A stretch of 64,000 nucleotides of DNA, from contig JADCRB010000048.1 in assembly GCA_021464245.1 (NCBI GenBank), forward strand, positions 1,046,783 through 1,110,782. Direction: 5' to 3'. This DNA is from Carallia brachiata (taxonomy: Eukaryota > Streptophyta > Magnoliopsida > Malpighiales > Rhizophoraceae). Positions 50,801-63,864 of the stretch are shown in pieces (position 1 is the first letter of the stretch; the number at the start of each line of letters is the position of its first letter). Below the pieces are notes generated by a model that was given only the letters and a program-made list of their open reading frames with translations, was not told the origin of the DNA and searched no databases. The position numbers were made by a program, and so were the translations under genes.

Positions 50801-52509
50801 GTTCCAATACAGGTGGAGACAAAAGGCTAATCACTGGAAATATGAAAAAAAAAAGTCAAACAAAAATATAATGAAGTCGATGAACTGAATACACTGGCAA
50901 TTTTTTTAAAATAATAATCACATTACGCAAACAAAAACAATCCTAAGATACAAGAACACAGATGCAAGCTATTAAAAAAAATCCAAATTTCAGAAAAAAG
51001 ACGTAATCCATATGCATGTTCTTGTCTGTAGGCAGATTAATGTACCACATACACATCACAAAAATATTATGCCAAATGAAAATCCAAATTTCCCCATCAC
51101 TACATATGGAAAATTCAATTGATTGGCTTGCATAAACTGCTCGGTTGACAATCAAGAGAGTGTTTCTTATGAGTTGGCCACAAGATTGTATACCAATTTT
51201 CTGACCATGTCCCCAACAAATCCACAGACTGTATGTAGGATAGTACACCTGTTTTCCAAATGCCAGAAAGCTACTGCTCCCTTCACAAGGAAGAGAACAC
51301 TAGTAAGTTCTTACAAGAGCCATAATCTATAATGTCGAATCACGAATGTAACCAAATGTGTTATGTTTCTCTCCATTGGCTCATTCTTGTGGGAAATCAT
51401 CTTCAAAAGCTTGATAGAAGGAGAAGTTCATTTATGCTGGTTCATACTTATTTCACAAAATTAGTCTTTATTTTTAAGCCTATCAACCCTCCCCCGAAAA
51501 AAAATATCAATATACAGCCACTTCCGGCTAACATTAAAACAGTCCTTTCAGCCCAAGTGCATATATCCAAAGCTTCTGGAATATGCATAATAGTAGCTAA
51601 ATATTCAAGAAGCAGACGAACTAGAAAGCATAAACTGGACAAAGCCTACAAAACCATCCAAGGAAGGAGAAATTACAAAACACAATGCAAACTCAGTTCC
51701 ATTGTGCCACAAAACTGGCAATAAAAGTTTTTCAATCTTGCTATACGACTCTGTAATATAAGAATGATCAGGGCACGAGATTTCCCACTTCAAAAAAGGT
51801 TAGAAGAGGATCATCCATTTTCTAAGCAGCTTTACCCTTACATGCAATGAGGCTGTTTGCATGACAAGAACATGTGATATTCCCTTCATCCTGGAGCAAC
51901 TCCTTCATTGACAAGCCAAGAAGTAAGAGAAATAAAAGAAATTATTATTCTGCCTATCATCTGCCCAACTTAAAAGCATCTGGGGAGGTATGAGCCTTGC
52001 ACTCAAACAATAGACAAATAACACAAAGGGATCGAAAAGGTTTATTTCCCAAAGATTGAGCAGGAACACAAGATTCACAGTGTGCAAAATGGATGAGAAA
52101 ACAGAAAACCCAGACTTATAAAGCTTTAGAACACTTGTAATAATAAAAGTTGACAAGGACTATAAGTCATGAAAGAATAAGCAAATTCACAACCGCAGTG
52201 ATGGATAGTAAATGCATAATTCTCGAAGGAAAAAATCTGTGCAGAGAATCAGTACAGAGAGAGACAGGGGAAACAAAAAGAGCATGATGAAATGGTAGAT
52301 TACGGAATTAAGCGATTGCAGGAAAAAGAAAAGGTTAAGGATGAAGCACTGACCGGGACCATAAAAATGATGCGAACTATGTATCTCTGATAAGTAGGTT
52401 CAGTGTAATTTAGAAGGTGCCTGTATATGTGAAAAAGGGCCAACACGATTGCGCCAACGGTGCAGAGGAAGGCTATGATGCTCAAGTAGATCGGCAACAA
52501 TTCCGTCAT
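47879..52509 (-). CDS. LAZ1-like DUF300 / Ost-alpha family membrane protein
   Basis: Six exons (52509-52354, 50735-50662, 50100-49951, 49640-49355, 48579-48346, 48241-47879) join cleanly into 420 residues. Start chosen at MTELLPIYLS, the first ATG in frame. Hydrophobic segments give about seven membrane helices. Family blocks include FHIYRHLLNYTEPTYQRYIV, YEAWVIYNFLSLCLAWVGGP, RRCKQGCLQFVILKPI, KSVVFLTYWQGVLVFLAAK and VEMLAAAVGHLYAFPYKEY. The C-terminal 120 residues are soluble and acidic and end PAAHESATR. Arabidopsis LAZ1 family proteins sit in the tonoplast and affect vacuole integrity, brassinosteroid signalling and cell death. The first intron is long (about 1.6 kb). From memory this is closest to At5g26740. 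No frame damage is seen in 1263 coding bases. Confidence 0.95.
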
Positions 52510-53964
52510 CGTAACAACAAGTTGATCCACCTCCAGCCACTGTCATAGAAAAAGCAATTAAGAAAATAAAAGAAGCAGAAGAAGATGATAATGATGAAGA
52601 GGAAGGCAAAGCAAAGCAACACTATCCAAAAAAAAGGTAAGACTAAAGGCAAAAGAAATACCAACCTCCCAACCGAAACAAGTGAAATGATTGGGTCTGT
52701 CTCTTCTGTCAGTGGAATGGATGGTAGGGTCTTGCAAAATTGCAAACCCTAACCTCAGTTGATGTATGCCCAGCGGCCACAACCAGAAATTAAAGAAGCA
52801 CTGGATTCCGGTAGCACAAGAACAGGAGGTTAAGAATGATGATGATGATGATGATGATGAGATCGGTTAGATCGTGTGCAGTGTACTGAAAAAAACGGAA
52901 AGACTTTTGAAATAAATTGATATTAAAGGCAAATCAAGAGTTGGAATGGGAAGCCAAACATTACCAAAAAAAAAAAATCTAAGCCCAACAGTTTCGGCAA
53001 AACTTCTACTCGAAGACAGAGACCAGATTTACAAATAACGAAAAAATTTACAAAGAAATGGCGTGGCGTGGCGTCTAGGATAGGGTAGGGAGAAGAAACA
53101 AAGGGTTTGATTGAAAACTTCCGATTTGGATTTGGATTTGGATTTGGATTTAATAAGCACCGCCACTATTATTTATATTACTGCTGCATCATGTAAATTA
53201 CGGAACTACTAGTCGATTTGAGATCGGGGGTCTGAGAGATGAAAGCGCGCATGATATGGATGCTTATCACCCCGGACCCCCCTCTCCCCAAACCCCCACC
53301 CCCCCAACCCCAAAAAAAACAATAAAAAATTCTAACTTTATTATTACTTAATTAAAATAACAGTCTGTCTAAAACAAAACCAAACTAACTGGTCGGCGTC
53401 TCCGCGACGAGAAAAAATCAGAGAATAGAGAGGAGACAAGGAACAGAAAAGGTGGGAGTTATGAAGAAGGAAGGAGAAGAGTGGAGGTATGGAACGATGG
53501 CTGCACTGCCGCCGAGCGGACCGCCTACATCAATATGATATCGGCCGGCTTCTTCACAATTCAACTTTTTATTTTTTTTCTTCGGCAGCTTTTCATTTTC
53601 GTTGAGAGAGGCTCGAAACGCCCTCCATTTATTTATTTATTATTTTTTTTGGTCAGACACGCGATAAGCTTGGTCCAAACGCTTTTTATTTAGTTTTTCA
53701 TTTTAATAAATTTAATACTTGAAACTTTAGATTGAAAGAAAGTGATTATAAAAAAAAATAAAATAACACAATAATAATGATATTATAATTGATAAAAAGT
53801 AATAATTAAAAGTTGTGAGAGAAAAAATGAATAATAAGTTATGACAGAGCATAAATCTATATGAAAAGATTGAGTTAATCATTTGAGTAAAAAAAAAAAA
53901 AAAGAAGAAGATTGAGTTAATCATAAAAATAATTATATATTTTCTATATATTTGTAAATCTGAT
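52510..53964 (-). promoter_or_regulatory. 5' UTR and promoter of the LAZ1-like gene, then AT-rich DNA
   Basis: The leader of the LAZ1-like gene lies upstream of 52509. A telo-box (AAACCCTAA) occurs at about 52744-52752 on the plus strand and a (GAT)n run near 52837-52862. Four GGATTT hexamers sit at 53124-53150, and C-rich tracts occur at 53276-53310. From 53690 to 53960 the sequence is AT-rich with no gene seen. Confidence 0.45.
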
Positions 53965-54837
53965 AACATTGAATCCTAAAAAGTGTCAAGAGGCTATTGT
54001 GCACATGCTTCATCTAACATGCGCCAAGAGCCTTCTTCGCATCTTCCGTCGCTTTGCTAACTTTGGTTGGTTTGAGTGTTAGTGTTCATCTATGAGCTTT
54101 TTATCCTTCGTGGGTTTCGTTGGAGCTTCACCCTCGAGGTTTGGCTTTGGTCTTCAGGTTCAGCTAGTGGTTGAGGGTCGGCTACTTTGGTTGACTATCT
54201 CTCTGTTTGTGGAGCTTAGTTAACAGTTTGGGCATTCTAGTGGCCCCCCAACCTCTGAGGGCTGGGGAGAGGTGGCTTTTTGATTTCAAGGGCTTCTTTG
54301 TACAATTAGGTGACTTTTCTACTTGAGCCCTACCTGATGCTTGTTCAATCGTCAGTCACGACCTTTTGGTTGGCCTTCCTTGGTCTGACTTCTCTGTATG
54401 TCACAACGTTTGTTAGGTTTATGCGTTGTGTGTTGCCCAACGGGTTGTTGAGGAATAGTCACTGACAGCCCTTTTGGGCTTGCCATCTTCCCTAACTTGG
54501 GGCCTCGCTGTTGAGCGGCAGTTGCAGGATTAAGATTGGTAAGTCTCTAGATTCCTGTGTCTCTTATTGTGAGCCTGCTTCTTATCTAAGCTCTGGGCTC
54601 AGGTTTGTGCTCCCTTCTGGCCGCTTGGGTGTCGGTGGGAATATGGGTTGGTCTATGCTTATAGTGGGCCGTGTTGTGGTTCATAGCGTGGCTTGGCTAG
54701 TTTCTATTGTAAATGTGGTGTGAGCTCATTTCTGAGTTACCCTTTATGTAACTAGTTTACTTTGTTATGAAATGCACTATGTTTCTTTTTGGTAAAAAAA
54801 AAAAGAATCCAATTGTTCAAAAAAAAAAACATTGAAT
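53965..54837 (+). mobile_element. Poly(A) retroposon (probably 5'-truncated LINE)
   Basis: A 10-base repeat AACATTGAAT flanks the block (53965-53974 and 54828-54837). The interior is much richer in G and C than the flanks and ends CACTATGTTTCTTTTTGGT followed by two A-runs (54794-54804, 54819-54829). This is the layout of a non-LTR retroposon with target duplication. No reverse transcriptase motif is recognised in any frame, so a truncated copy or a processed pseudogene of an unknown transcript is inferred. Confidence 0.6.
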
Positions 54838-56889
54838 TGGCAAGAGAGCTTCTAGTGAGTCCAATAATTGTCATTTGTATCTTTCAAGACTTAGAAAGAC
54901 ATACATATATTTAATTGCACTTTTTGATGCAACTAAAACTCAAACTTTGTAACATTGGGGCATTTATTTTTTCTTCTAAATTTAGCAAGGTCTAGCATTT
55001 AACTTCGCTCAGATTTTAATTCCACACAACTGATTCACGTTCGAATGTCCTACTCTAACACTTACCCTTATATTGGAATATATGAGTGTTCCACATACAA
55101 AGTGGGCTTGAAGGTTGATGGGTTGAATGTTAAGTTTCAAATTCAGCAATTTCTGTATTCTGTTGTAGCAGAATTTCACTTGAACTTATCATTGTTCGTG
55201 TGGTGGATTTTTTCTATAGGAGAGTTGAATGAGAACGTCGATGTCCTAACTTCGATTGTGTGATGATCAATATACATATGATGCGATGCTCTTGTCTTTT
55301 ATTTAGAAAAAAAAAAACTTTCTAACGAATTTAGTGTAAAGTGCTACGATAGATGTATATTTTGCATAAATTAAATGGGAAAATTTTTTTGGTTGTTTTG
55401 GAAATGACTATTTTGTGACTGTTAATGTACGGCATAAAAGGTAAAATATATAACATAACATAAACATTATAAAAATTTATAAATTTTTTTTTTATTAATG
55501 GTTAATTACACATATCGTACAATTTCCTTCAATTTGTCATATAATTTTCTCTTACTAGGTCTCATATATTGCCGATCATGTCGTATAATACAGCCATAAA
55601 ATAGCCACCATCAAGACAACCATGTAGTGGCACTCAAATTAAGTATTAAATGTTAAACATTGAGCTGTGTTGGCAAAGACAATCCCGGTCCTTTTGTCTC
55701 ACTCCCTCCTTTTTAAGATGACTTATCATCTTTTCTTTAGATTAAAAGAAACAATGTAAAGAATGTAACAAAACTAATAAGAAAGAGGTTTTAAGCAGGA
55801 AAAATGAGACGAAATAAATGGAAGAAGTCAAGAAGAAAAATGGGCAATTGAGAAAGAAACTTCTCTTCCAATGTTTTTTTTTTTTTGATAATTTGCTCTA
55901 ACTGATTTTCAATTTAAAATGTTTGTAGTGATCGAATTTTAACTAAATTTAAATTCAAAATTTTCAATTAAAAAAACATTATATTACTAACTAAATTATA
56001 ATTTATCAGTTCCAATCCAACATTATTATCAATTTTTTTTCTTATATGTAAAATTGACAATTGAATGAAAAATAAAATTTGCCTCCCCATTAGTCCAAGT
56101 TCTTATATAAATATTTTAATATGCGAAAGATGTTGCAATCTATATACTACAAATTTTAAATTTATTAATACTGAAGTTGAATGTAGGAGACATCCACGTA
56201 AGTCATCTCGGTTAGTAGATTCTCCTTGTCAAAGAGAATGAATAAAGACAATGATAAGTGATTTTTTTTGGGGTCTTCTCTTAGTATTCAAAAGTCCATC
56301 AGATATCTATTAATTCGATTTGATTATTGTTGGGTTTATTATGTGAGCAATTTTCTTAATGCTATTTTTTTTATTTACAAGACTTAAATTTGAAATATTA
56401 CTTAAAGAGTGCTGAATTTTTACCACTCGAATCAATAAACGTTGATAATAATAATTGATTTTTATCGTCAATTAAACGTATTTTTTTAATATTTGTTGCT
56501 AAAAAAACAAAAAATAAAAACAGGAGAGAGATAGAGCGACCGAGTAAGAGTAACCCTCGGGGGAGACAGGTGGAGCGTGGAGGGCTGCGAGGCCATTCAT
56601 TTTTAGGGGGAAGTAGGGAAGTCTCTGGGGTGCCGCCTTATCCAATTCTCACTGCCTCCATATCTTCATTTTCGAGGGCGGCTTAGGCCAAAAGTATCTT
56701 CCGCACGCACGAACGCAGCTCCACACTCTACCCCCCACTGGTTTAAACCCCACGTTTAACCCTAGCTATCATTATTACACTCCACTGTCTCTCTGGGCCG
56801 CCCTGCACTGCCTGCTATTGCTAGCAGTGGGGAATTTTGTGAGTTTGTGAGTTGTACCTGGACTGGGATTGGCTTGAGGAAATCCAGAA
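54838..56889. other. Intergenic region and RH3 promoter/leader
   Basis: AT-rich sequence without a recognised gene to about 56500. From 56520 the composition rises in G and C, and the RH3 leader begins. A telo-box-like TTAACCCTAGC lies at about 56756-56766. The start codon context at 56890 is GAAATGG. Confidence 0.5.
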
Positions 56890-59800
56890 ATGGTTTCCTC
56901 ATTAGCAGCAGTAGTTGGTGTACCATCCGTATTCTGCGGCCGGTTTCTGCAACTGCAACATGGTGGTTTGAGTAGGATATCTTCCTCATCCTCATCCTCC
57001 TCCCACTCGCCGTCGTCCTTGCAGTTTGACCACAAGTCTCACTTAAATCTTCATATACCCAACAACAACAACGGCAGCAGCTGCGGACGACGGAGCTTCG
57101 CTCCCTTATTAGTGGCAGAGGAAGTCAAGGCGAAGTCCAAGGCCAACTTAAGGCTTCTTCCTTGCGCCATCGCCTCCACCCCTAATTCCGTCCTCAGCGA
57201 AGAGGCCTTCAAAGGCCTTGGTGACCTTCCTTCTGCTTTTGATACTCTCGACAACGATGAATCTCAATCTTCACCATTAACTTCAACTTCCCATGATGCA
57301 AACCAACTTGAAATTTCCAAGTTGGGTCTTCCTGACCGCCTCGTCCAAACCCTCGCCAAACGCGGGATTACTCAGCTTTTCCCCGTTCAAGTACTCTTCT
57401 CCTTATCTTCCGTTTATTTCTTCTTCCTTCCATTGCTCTTTCTCTCTTTCTCCCCCCCTCTCTGCGTGCGTCTGTCTGTGTGTGTGTGTTTGTGTGTTTT
57501 TTTTTTTTTTGTCTCCGGTTTTTTATTCGCCTGTTGTTTTGTTACGGTATGCTCTGATACCTTCAGTTTGAGGAGTGTGTTTTCTGTCCTTCAGGAATCT
57601 TAATGCAATCTAGTTTCCTAGCTTCTTGCTTGACTTTGATATACCTTTGTAATGCATTTGTGTCTGATTCATTTCAAATCACTTTTTTGTTCGGGGTTGG
57701 AGAGTGGGGGAAGGAGGTGTCCTTGGTGTTATTGTTATCAATCTGTTGCCTACAGTTACAACTATGCATTGCCACCATGTCTCAATTTCGACTGATCTTT
57801 TCTTTTTCTGTTTTCGTTTTTCCTTTGATGATTTAGAGAGCTGTTTTGCTTCCGGCACTAGAAGGCCGTGACATCATTGCCCGTGCCAAAACTGGGACTG
57901 GCAAGACGTTAGCTTTTGGAATCCCAATTATTAAACGCCTTACTGAAGATGTTGAAGCAAGTTCTCAGAGGTACACTGTGTTTCTCTATCAACCACATCT
58001 AGTGCCCAATTGCCCTTAGAATCCTTTATGTTGCTCATATTTCATTAATTTGGTTCCTTGCAGACGATCTGGTCGGCTTCCTAGAGTTTTGGTCCTAGCA
58101 CCTACTAGGGAGTTAGCAAAGCAAGTAGAAAAAGAAATCAAAGAATCTGCAGCTTATTTGAACACTGTTTGCGTTTATGGAGGGGTATCATATGTTACAC
58201 AGCAAAGTGCTCTTTCCCGTGGGGTTGACGTTGTGGTTGGAACACCAGGTCGAATTATTGACTTGATAAAAGGCAACAGCCTCAAATTGGGGGAAGTTGA
58301 ATATTTGGTACTTGATGAAGCTGATCAGATGCTTTCCTTTGGATTTGAGGAGGATGTGGAAGTAATCTTGGAAAACCTTCCATCAAAGCGACAAAATATG
58401 CTTTTCTCTGCAACTATGCCTAGTTGGGTGAAGAAGCTGGCTAGGAAATACTTGCAAAATCCTTTGCACATTGATTTGGTAAAATCTTATTATCTTATTC
58501 TGTACATTCTTTTAAATTTTTTTTAAAATTTTTTGTTTTTGTTCTCTAAATTTTGTTAGTCATTAGTATGTGTTGACTTCAGCTCCGTGAATGGTTACAT
58601 AAGTTCTAGAAAGGTTTAATAAGCTAGAAATTGTTATTGAGGGGAAGTTTAGAAGATTTTTGCTTACTTATTTCTTTGGATGGCTGGCTCGATGTAAAAC
58701 CAATATGCATGCTTTCTTGAGCTTTTATTTGGATTGTAATCATTTCATGACATTTGATTTAATCATGATTCATCATTATTTATATTTGGCCTTTTGTCAC
58801 GTGACTTGCATCATGCACTATACCTTAGTGATGATCTTCTGGCAGGCAGTTATGTTGAAGCATGCCATTAAAAGAAAATAGAATTACAAATATGTCAAGC
58901 AGGATGGCTGCACTGCATAAATGTGATCCTATGTCTAACAGAACATTTTTTTTTTTTTTACTTCCAAAAAAAGAGGTTTGAACCCCTATTTGGTTGCTAG
59001 ACTTTGTATTGAAATTTTGAAGACTTTACAGGTGGTTTATTCTTCTAGCTACATTTCTATTAGGCTTTAGATTGAAATTTGAAGATATTATATATGATGT
59101 TGATTCTTCGCTTTTACTTGCTACAGATGGGGAGGGGGGAGTTAGTTGGATAGAGAGAGAGGGGGGAGAGAGAGAGAGAGAGAGAGAGAAATGGCTATGC
59201 TAAGATGATACTACTGGCATGGGCATCACTTTTTATTCCCTTTCTAATGTGGGCATCCTTTTGCCCAATATCTTGTAGGTGTAAAATTTTATTTCTGCTG
59301 TCCACATCACTGCTGTTTCTTAAGTTTCCATGGTGCCATTGAATGTTGTTATGATCCTGTTCTTCTGACATAGGTTGGTGATCAAGATGAAAAGCTGCCA
59401 GAAGGGATCAAACTTTATGCCATATCAACCACTGCAACTTCAAAGCGGAGCATTCTTAGTGATCTTGTCACAGTATGAGTCGGGAGCCCCAATCTCTCAA
59501 AACTGTTCTTCTCTTTATTACCAACTTTTTTGATGCATTGTGATCATGCCTTGTATAGGAAAATATTGAACATGGGCCTTTTAAGTTGTGAAAAAGCGAA
59601 ATCTTTTCTAGTAGACTAAAACTATTGGGAGGCTTGAATTTTGATTCTCTGCATTGACAAATTTAAGCAAAACACACTCAACAGTTCTAGTCATACTTGT
59701 CAACTATAAGCCATTTAATTTATTAGTGCATTTATCCTACTTAATGCATTAATATGTTATCTGCTATGGTGCTTTAATATTGTGATGCTCATCTTTTTCA

Positions 59801-62800
59801 TTGATTATTATATCTTAGGGAACTGTCTGTAGGTCATTATCTAATGCCTCTATACTTTCAGGTTTATGCAAAGGGTGGGAAGACCATTGTCTTTACCCAG
59901 ACTAAACGAGATGCTGATGAAGTCTCTATGGCATTAACAAATAGTATAGCATCTGAGGCATTGCATGGAGATATATCTCAGCATCAGAGAGAGAGAACTT
60001 TAAATGGTTTTCGTCAAGGAAAATTCACTGTGCTTGTTGCCACTGATGTTGCATCCCGTGGGCTTGATATCCCTAATGTTGACTTGGTAATGTGTTGTGA
60101 TCTCTATAATCGTTCCATTGATATTGGGATACCATTTTAAATGTTTTATTATAATGTAAAGCTGTAAATGATAGACGAGATTATTTAAGTGTCCTGTTTG
60201 CTTTGATAATTCTTCCTGGAAACCTCCCTGACATATTTCATATTGAGAGTCAGCTTGCTGTAATTGAAGTTTGAGGATGTACCGTGTTCATTGGTTTGGT
60301 TTAGAGGGTGAACTTTGTGAGTGATAAAATGGATGTAAGAAAACCATTGGTTTACAAACACATTGAATTTATTTGATGCATATACATCATATGTAGGAAA
60401 TGATTTTCATCTTTAGAATGATTCATCTCCATTTTCATTGTTTTTCTTGCAATACTTTTGTTATATGAAACGTTTTAATTCCTGCTACTGGTTTCCAAAT
60501 TTTTTTTGTTTTTTGATAATGCTACTGGTTTCCAAATTGCATCTCCTTCATCTGTATCAACTTGCAACCCTGCTCTCCCTTTTCTCCAGGTTATCCACTA
60601 TGAACTTCCCAATGATGCAGAAACTTTTGTGCATCGTTCGGGCCGTACTGGACGTGCAGGAAAGGAAGGTACTGCCATTCTGATGTTTACTAGCAGCCAA
60701 AGGAGGACAGTGAGATCCCTTGAGCGTGACGTAGGGTGCAAGTTTGAGTTTGTTAGCCCACCAGCAATTGAAGAGGTTTTAGAGTCATCAGCTGAGCAAG
60801 TGGTTGCTACTCTAAATGGCGTTCATCCCGAGTCTCTAGAGTTTTTCATCCCAGCTGCTGAGAAGTTGATAAATGAACAAGGGACAAATGCTCTTGCTGC
60901 TGCACTGGCACATTTGAGTGGGTTTTCCCGGCCTCCATCTGCTCGGTCTCTCATCAACCACGAGCAGGCAAATAATATTCCCTGACATTTACAAATATAT
61001 TGGTGCGGCAAAATAATTAGTTGGGTTCACAAGTTTTTTCATAAGGGTTGTGGTTGATGTCAGAGGTGGTTTATTCCCATCCCTCATTTTGCCCTCCCTT
61101 CGTCGGTGATGCTTGATCACATATCTTTTAAATTGTGTGATTACCAAAATAGCGATTTAGCAATGGTGTCAAAATTCTGTGCCTATTCTTGAAAATTTTC
61201 TGCTACCTATTGTGATCTATTTTCACTGTGTTTTAGAATCTTCAGGTTGTGTATGCATCTTTCCCTACTTCCTTTGTTGGGGTAGTTCACAATTCTGCCA
61301 ATTTTTTGCTACCTACTCCGATCCATTTTCACTCTGTTTAAGAGTCTTCAGTTCGCTTGCATAACTTTCCCACATCAAAACTCTAGATAGTTCACAACCA
61401 AATTTGCATATATTTTGTGGGCCATATCTCTGCATCACTGTCTTTTTTCTATTGATACATATGCCTTCCATTTTTCTTTTGTTGAGTGTGTTTGCCTGTC
61501 ATTTATCTTGAAGTCTATGATTTCATCTGAGGCCAATATTTCCTTGTGTGGTTTTAGTAGGATTGAAATTTGGTAGCTGGTATTGATGGTATACTGTGGC
61601 TTACTTGAGCTGGAATCTTCTTGTTGCAGGGTTGGATAACATTGCAGTTGAATCGGGATTCAGCCTATTCCAGAGGGTTCCTGTCTGCCAGATCGGTGAC
61701 TGGTTTCCTTTCAGATCTGTATCCTGCAGCAGCTGATGAAGTTGGAAAAATATATTTAATTGCAGATGAAAGGGTATGGTCCTGCAAAGTGTTGAGAACA
61801 TTTGGACTTGAGCTTTGTCAAATTGATGAATTGCTTTATTCAAAAAAACTAAATTGACATTTTACATCAGGTTCAAGGAGCAGTTTTTGATCTTCCGGAG
61901 GAAATTGCAAAAGAGCTACTGAATAAGCAATTACCACCTGGAAACACTATTTCCAAGATCACCAAGGTCAATTTGGTTATTGTTTCTCTTGATGCCCCAT
62001 TCTATGAAACCGAATATGTTGCTTGACATTTTGTAAAGTGATTGTTTGCGGTGCTTACCTGTATGTAATGCGACTGACATGGTAATTAATTTCTCTTATT
62101 TTTGTGGCAGTTGCCAGCACTGCAAGATGATGGGCCTCCAACTGATTTCTATGGCAGGTTTTCTGACAGGGATCGACCTTCTAGAGGAGGCTATAAGGGC
62201 CAGAGGGGTTTGAGGTCCTCCCGGAGCTGGGGTGGTAGTCGAGATTCTGGTGATGACGAGGATATGTATGGGAGTGGTGGTCGAGGCTACAGAAATGAGA
62301 ATAGCTGGTCTCGAATTTCTAGAGGTGGTGGATATGGTGGTCGAAATTCTGGTGGTGATGGAGATAAGAATAGGGACTCAAAGCTACAGGAATCAGAGTA
62401 GCTGGTCTCGGTTTTCAAGAAGTGGTGGGGATGATTGGCTAATAGGTGGTAGAAGATCAAGCAGGTTATCTTCGAGGGACAGGTATAGATCTATCGATGC
62501 TAATTGGTGGACCTTAATGAACTAAGCTGCCCAAAAAATTTAAATTGAGTTGTTGAGCAACAACGTCAATACTGAAATTCGAATATGTTTATTGGTTTGG
62601 TAAAAGTTGGAATTTTCTCGTACTTGGGCTTTTTTTTCGGTTTTTGTTTTTGGGTATGTTGGCTCTCTTGTACTTGTTTGCTTTGCTATCGAGCCACCTG
62701 AAACCGAGAAGGTTGATTGCTGTTCACTAGCTCCAGTTGTTGCATTGGTGATAGCTGTTGGGTTTACCTGTTGTCTATATGATATCAGTCACTGTTAAAT

Positions 62801-63100
62801 TTTACTTCCATTATATTCTCCCTTTTCCTTCTCTCCCCATTTTACACGTGGTTTTTAAGACTTTTTTCTGCTGAATTTTCTGGTAGGTGTTGGACTTTCT
62901 TTTTTGGTTGTATTTTTAGCAGTGATGGTCGAAAAGGGAGTTTTCTCGAACACCTATATATTTATAGCACGTTTCTATGTGTATTATGTGCAATGATGCA
63001 TCTTTTGACTGTGCATTGCAGAGGCTTTGGAGGCTCTTGCTTTAGCTGTGGGCAATCTGGGCACAGAGCATCAGAATGCCCCAACAAGGAAGAATATTAG
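56890..63100 (+). CDS. RH3: Plastid DEAD-box RNA helicase RH3
   Basis: Ten exons: 56890-57390, 57837-57970, 58064-58478, 59374-59472, 59862-60086, 60590-60967, 61630-61773, 61871-61966, 62111-62482 and 63022-63100, about 813 residues. The Ser-rich N-terminus is a likely plastid transit peptide. Helicase motifs are all present: Q-motif [53 protein letters not shown] and [10 protein letters not shown]. The C-terminal part includes [20 protein letters not shown], a Gly/Arg/Ser-rich tail with DDWLIGG, and a CCHC zinc knuckle [14 protein letters not shown] in the last exon. RH3 serves group II intron splicing and 50S ribosome assembly in chloroplasts. One intron has a GC donor. In exon 9 the frame shifts near 62370-62380 (2 nt missing or 1 extra), and the last exon matches only after this shift. 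Confidence 0.95.
59154..59191. repeat. (GA)n microsatellite in RH3 intron 3
   Basis: An interrupted GA run (AGAGAGAGGGGGGAGAGAGAGAG and on) lies between exons 3 and 4. Confidence 0.85.
60968..61629 (+). other. GC-AG intron of RH3
   Basis: The exon ends NHEQ with CAG followed by GCAAAT; no GT donor in range keeps the frame. The next exon starts at 61630 after TTGTTGCAG and continues the family sequence [10 protein letters not shown] in phase 0. The donor fits the known strong consensus of GC-AG introns. If the intron is retained, translation ends after six more residues and the protein loses its C-terminal RNA-binding part. Confidence 0.85.
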
Positions 63101-63864
63101 ACCGGCACCGCCAGAAATTTTGGCACTGGAAACAGAGAGGATGCAGTCCTTCCTTAGGGAATTGCCATCACTATTTTGTTTTCAACCACTCTGTAATGGT
63201 GCTGGGAAAAAGTTTGGGGAAGTGGTTTGCCGCTCTCTTCCCATCTGGGGCAAATCCTCTGGAGATTGTTGATTGGAAGCGTATTCCGTTTTGTCGAACT
63301 TTGCACTCTGCATGATTTTGACGAGCCTTCTGGGGTTAGATAGGTGTACTCAGCAAATGTAACTCATGGTTGGTGCCGTCTGAAAAATAGAAATGCTAAG
63401 ATTTTATTTTCGATCCAAGATGTGGTAGTATGCTAACCACGGTGAAAGCTGGATGACGTACCATATTTATTTGAAGATGAAGCTGGAAAATAGCGGCTAT
63501 TCAATTGCCCATTAGACCTAACGTCATGAATACTAATTATAATAAGAATATGCTCCGATAATTAATTTTTCTGTGGAGGCTATACAATAACAAAAAGTGT
63601 TTAGCAATAGAGCAAATTATTTTTCGAATCTTTGGAGGCACGAAGAAGCACGTGTAACGTGGCTAGAAATAGTCATGAGTACGTACGTGTACTCTCTTCT
63701 TGCATCCCCAAGCCAAAGATAATATTTTACTTTGTTTTCGAAATTGATTTTTTCTTCTTGCATTTTCCTTGTATAATTTAATCTTTTAGAAAATTATCTT
63801 TGCGAAATTGACAGAATCGTTATTTATCATTTTAGCATCTGTATAGTGCTACTAATTCCATGAC
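63101..63864 (+). other. RH3 3' UTR and downstream sequence
   Basis: The 3' UTR follows the stop at 63098-63100 for perhaps 300 bases. Beyond about 63450 the sequence turns AT-rich, and no further gene is seen before the telomere-type repeats. Confidence 0.6.

Noticed and set aside
57391..57836. Open frame continuing past RH3 exon 1
   Set aside because: GT donor after FPVQ and the matching acceptor at 57836 restore the family sequence; the read-through is pyrimidine-rich intron.
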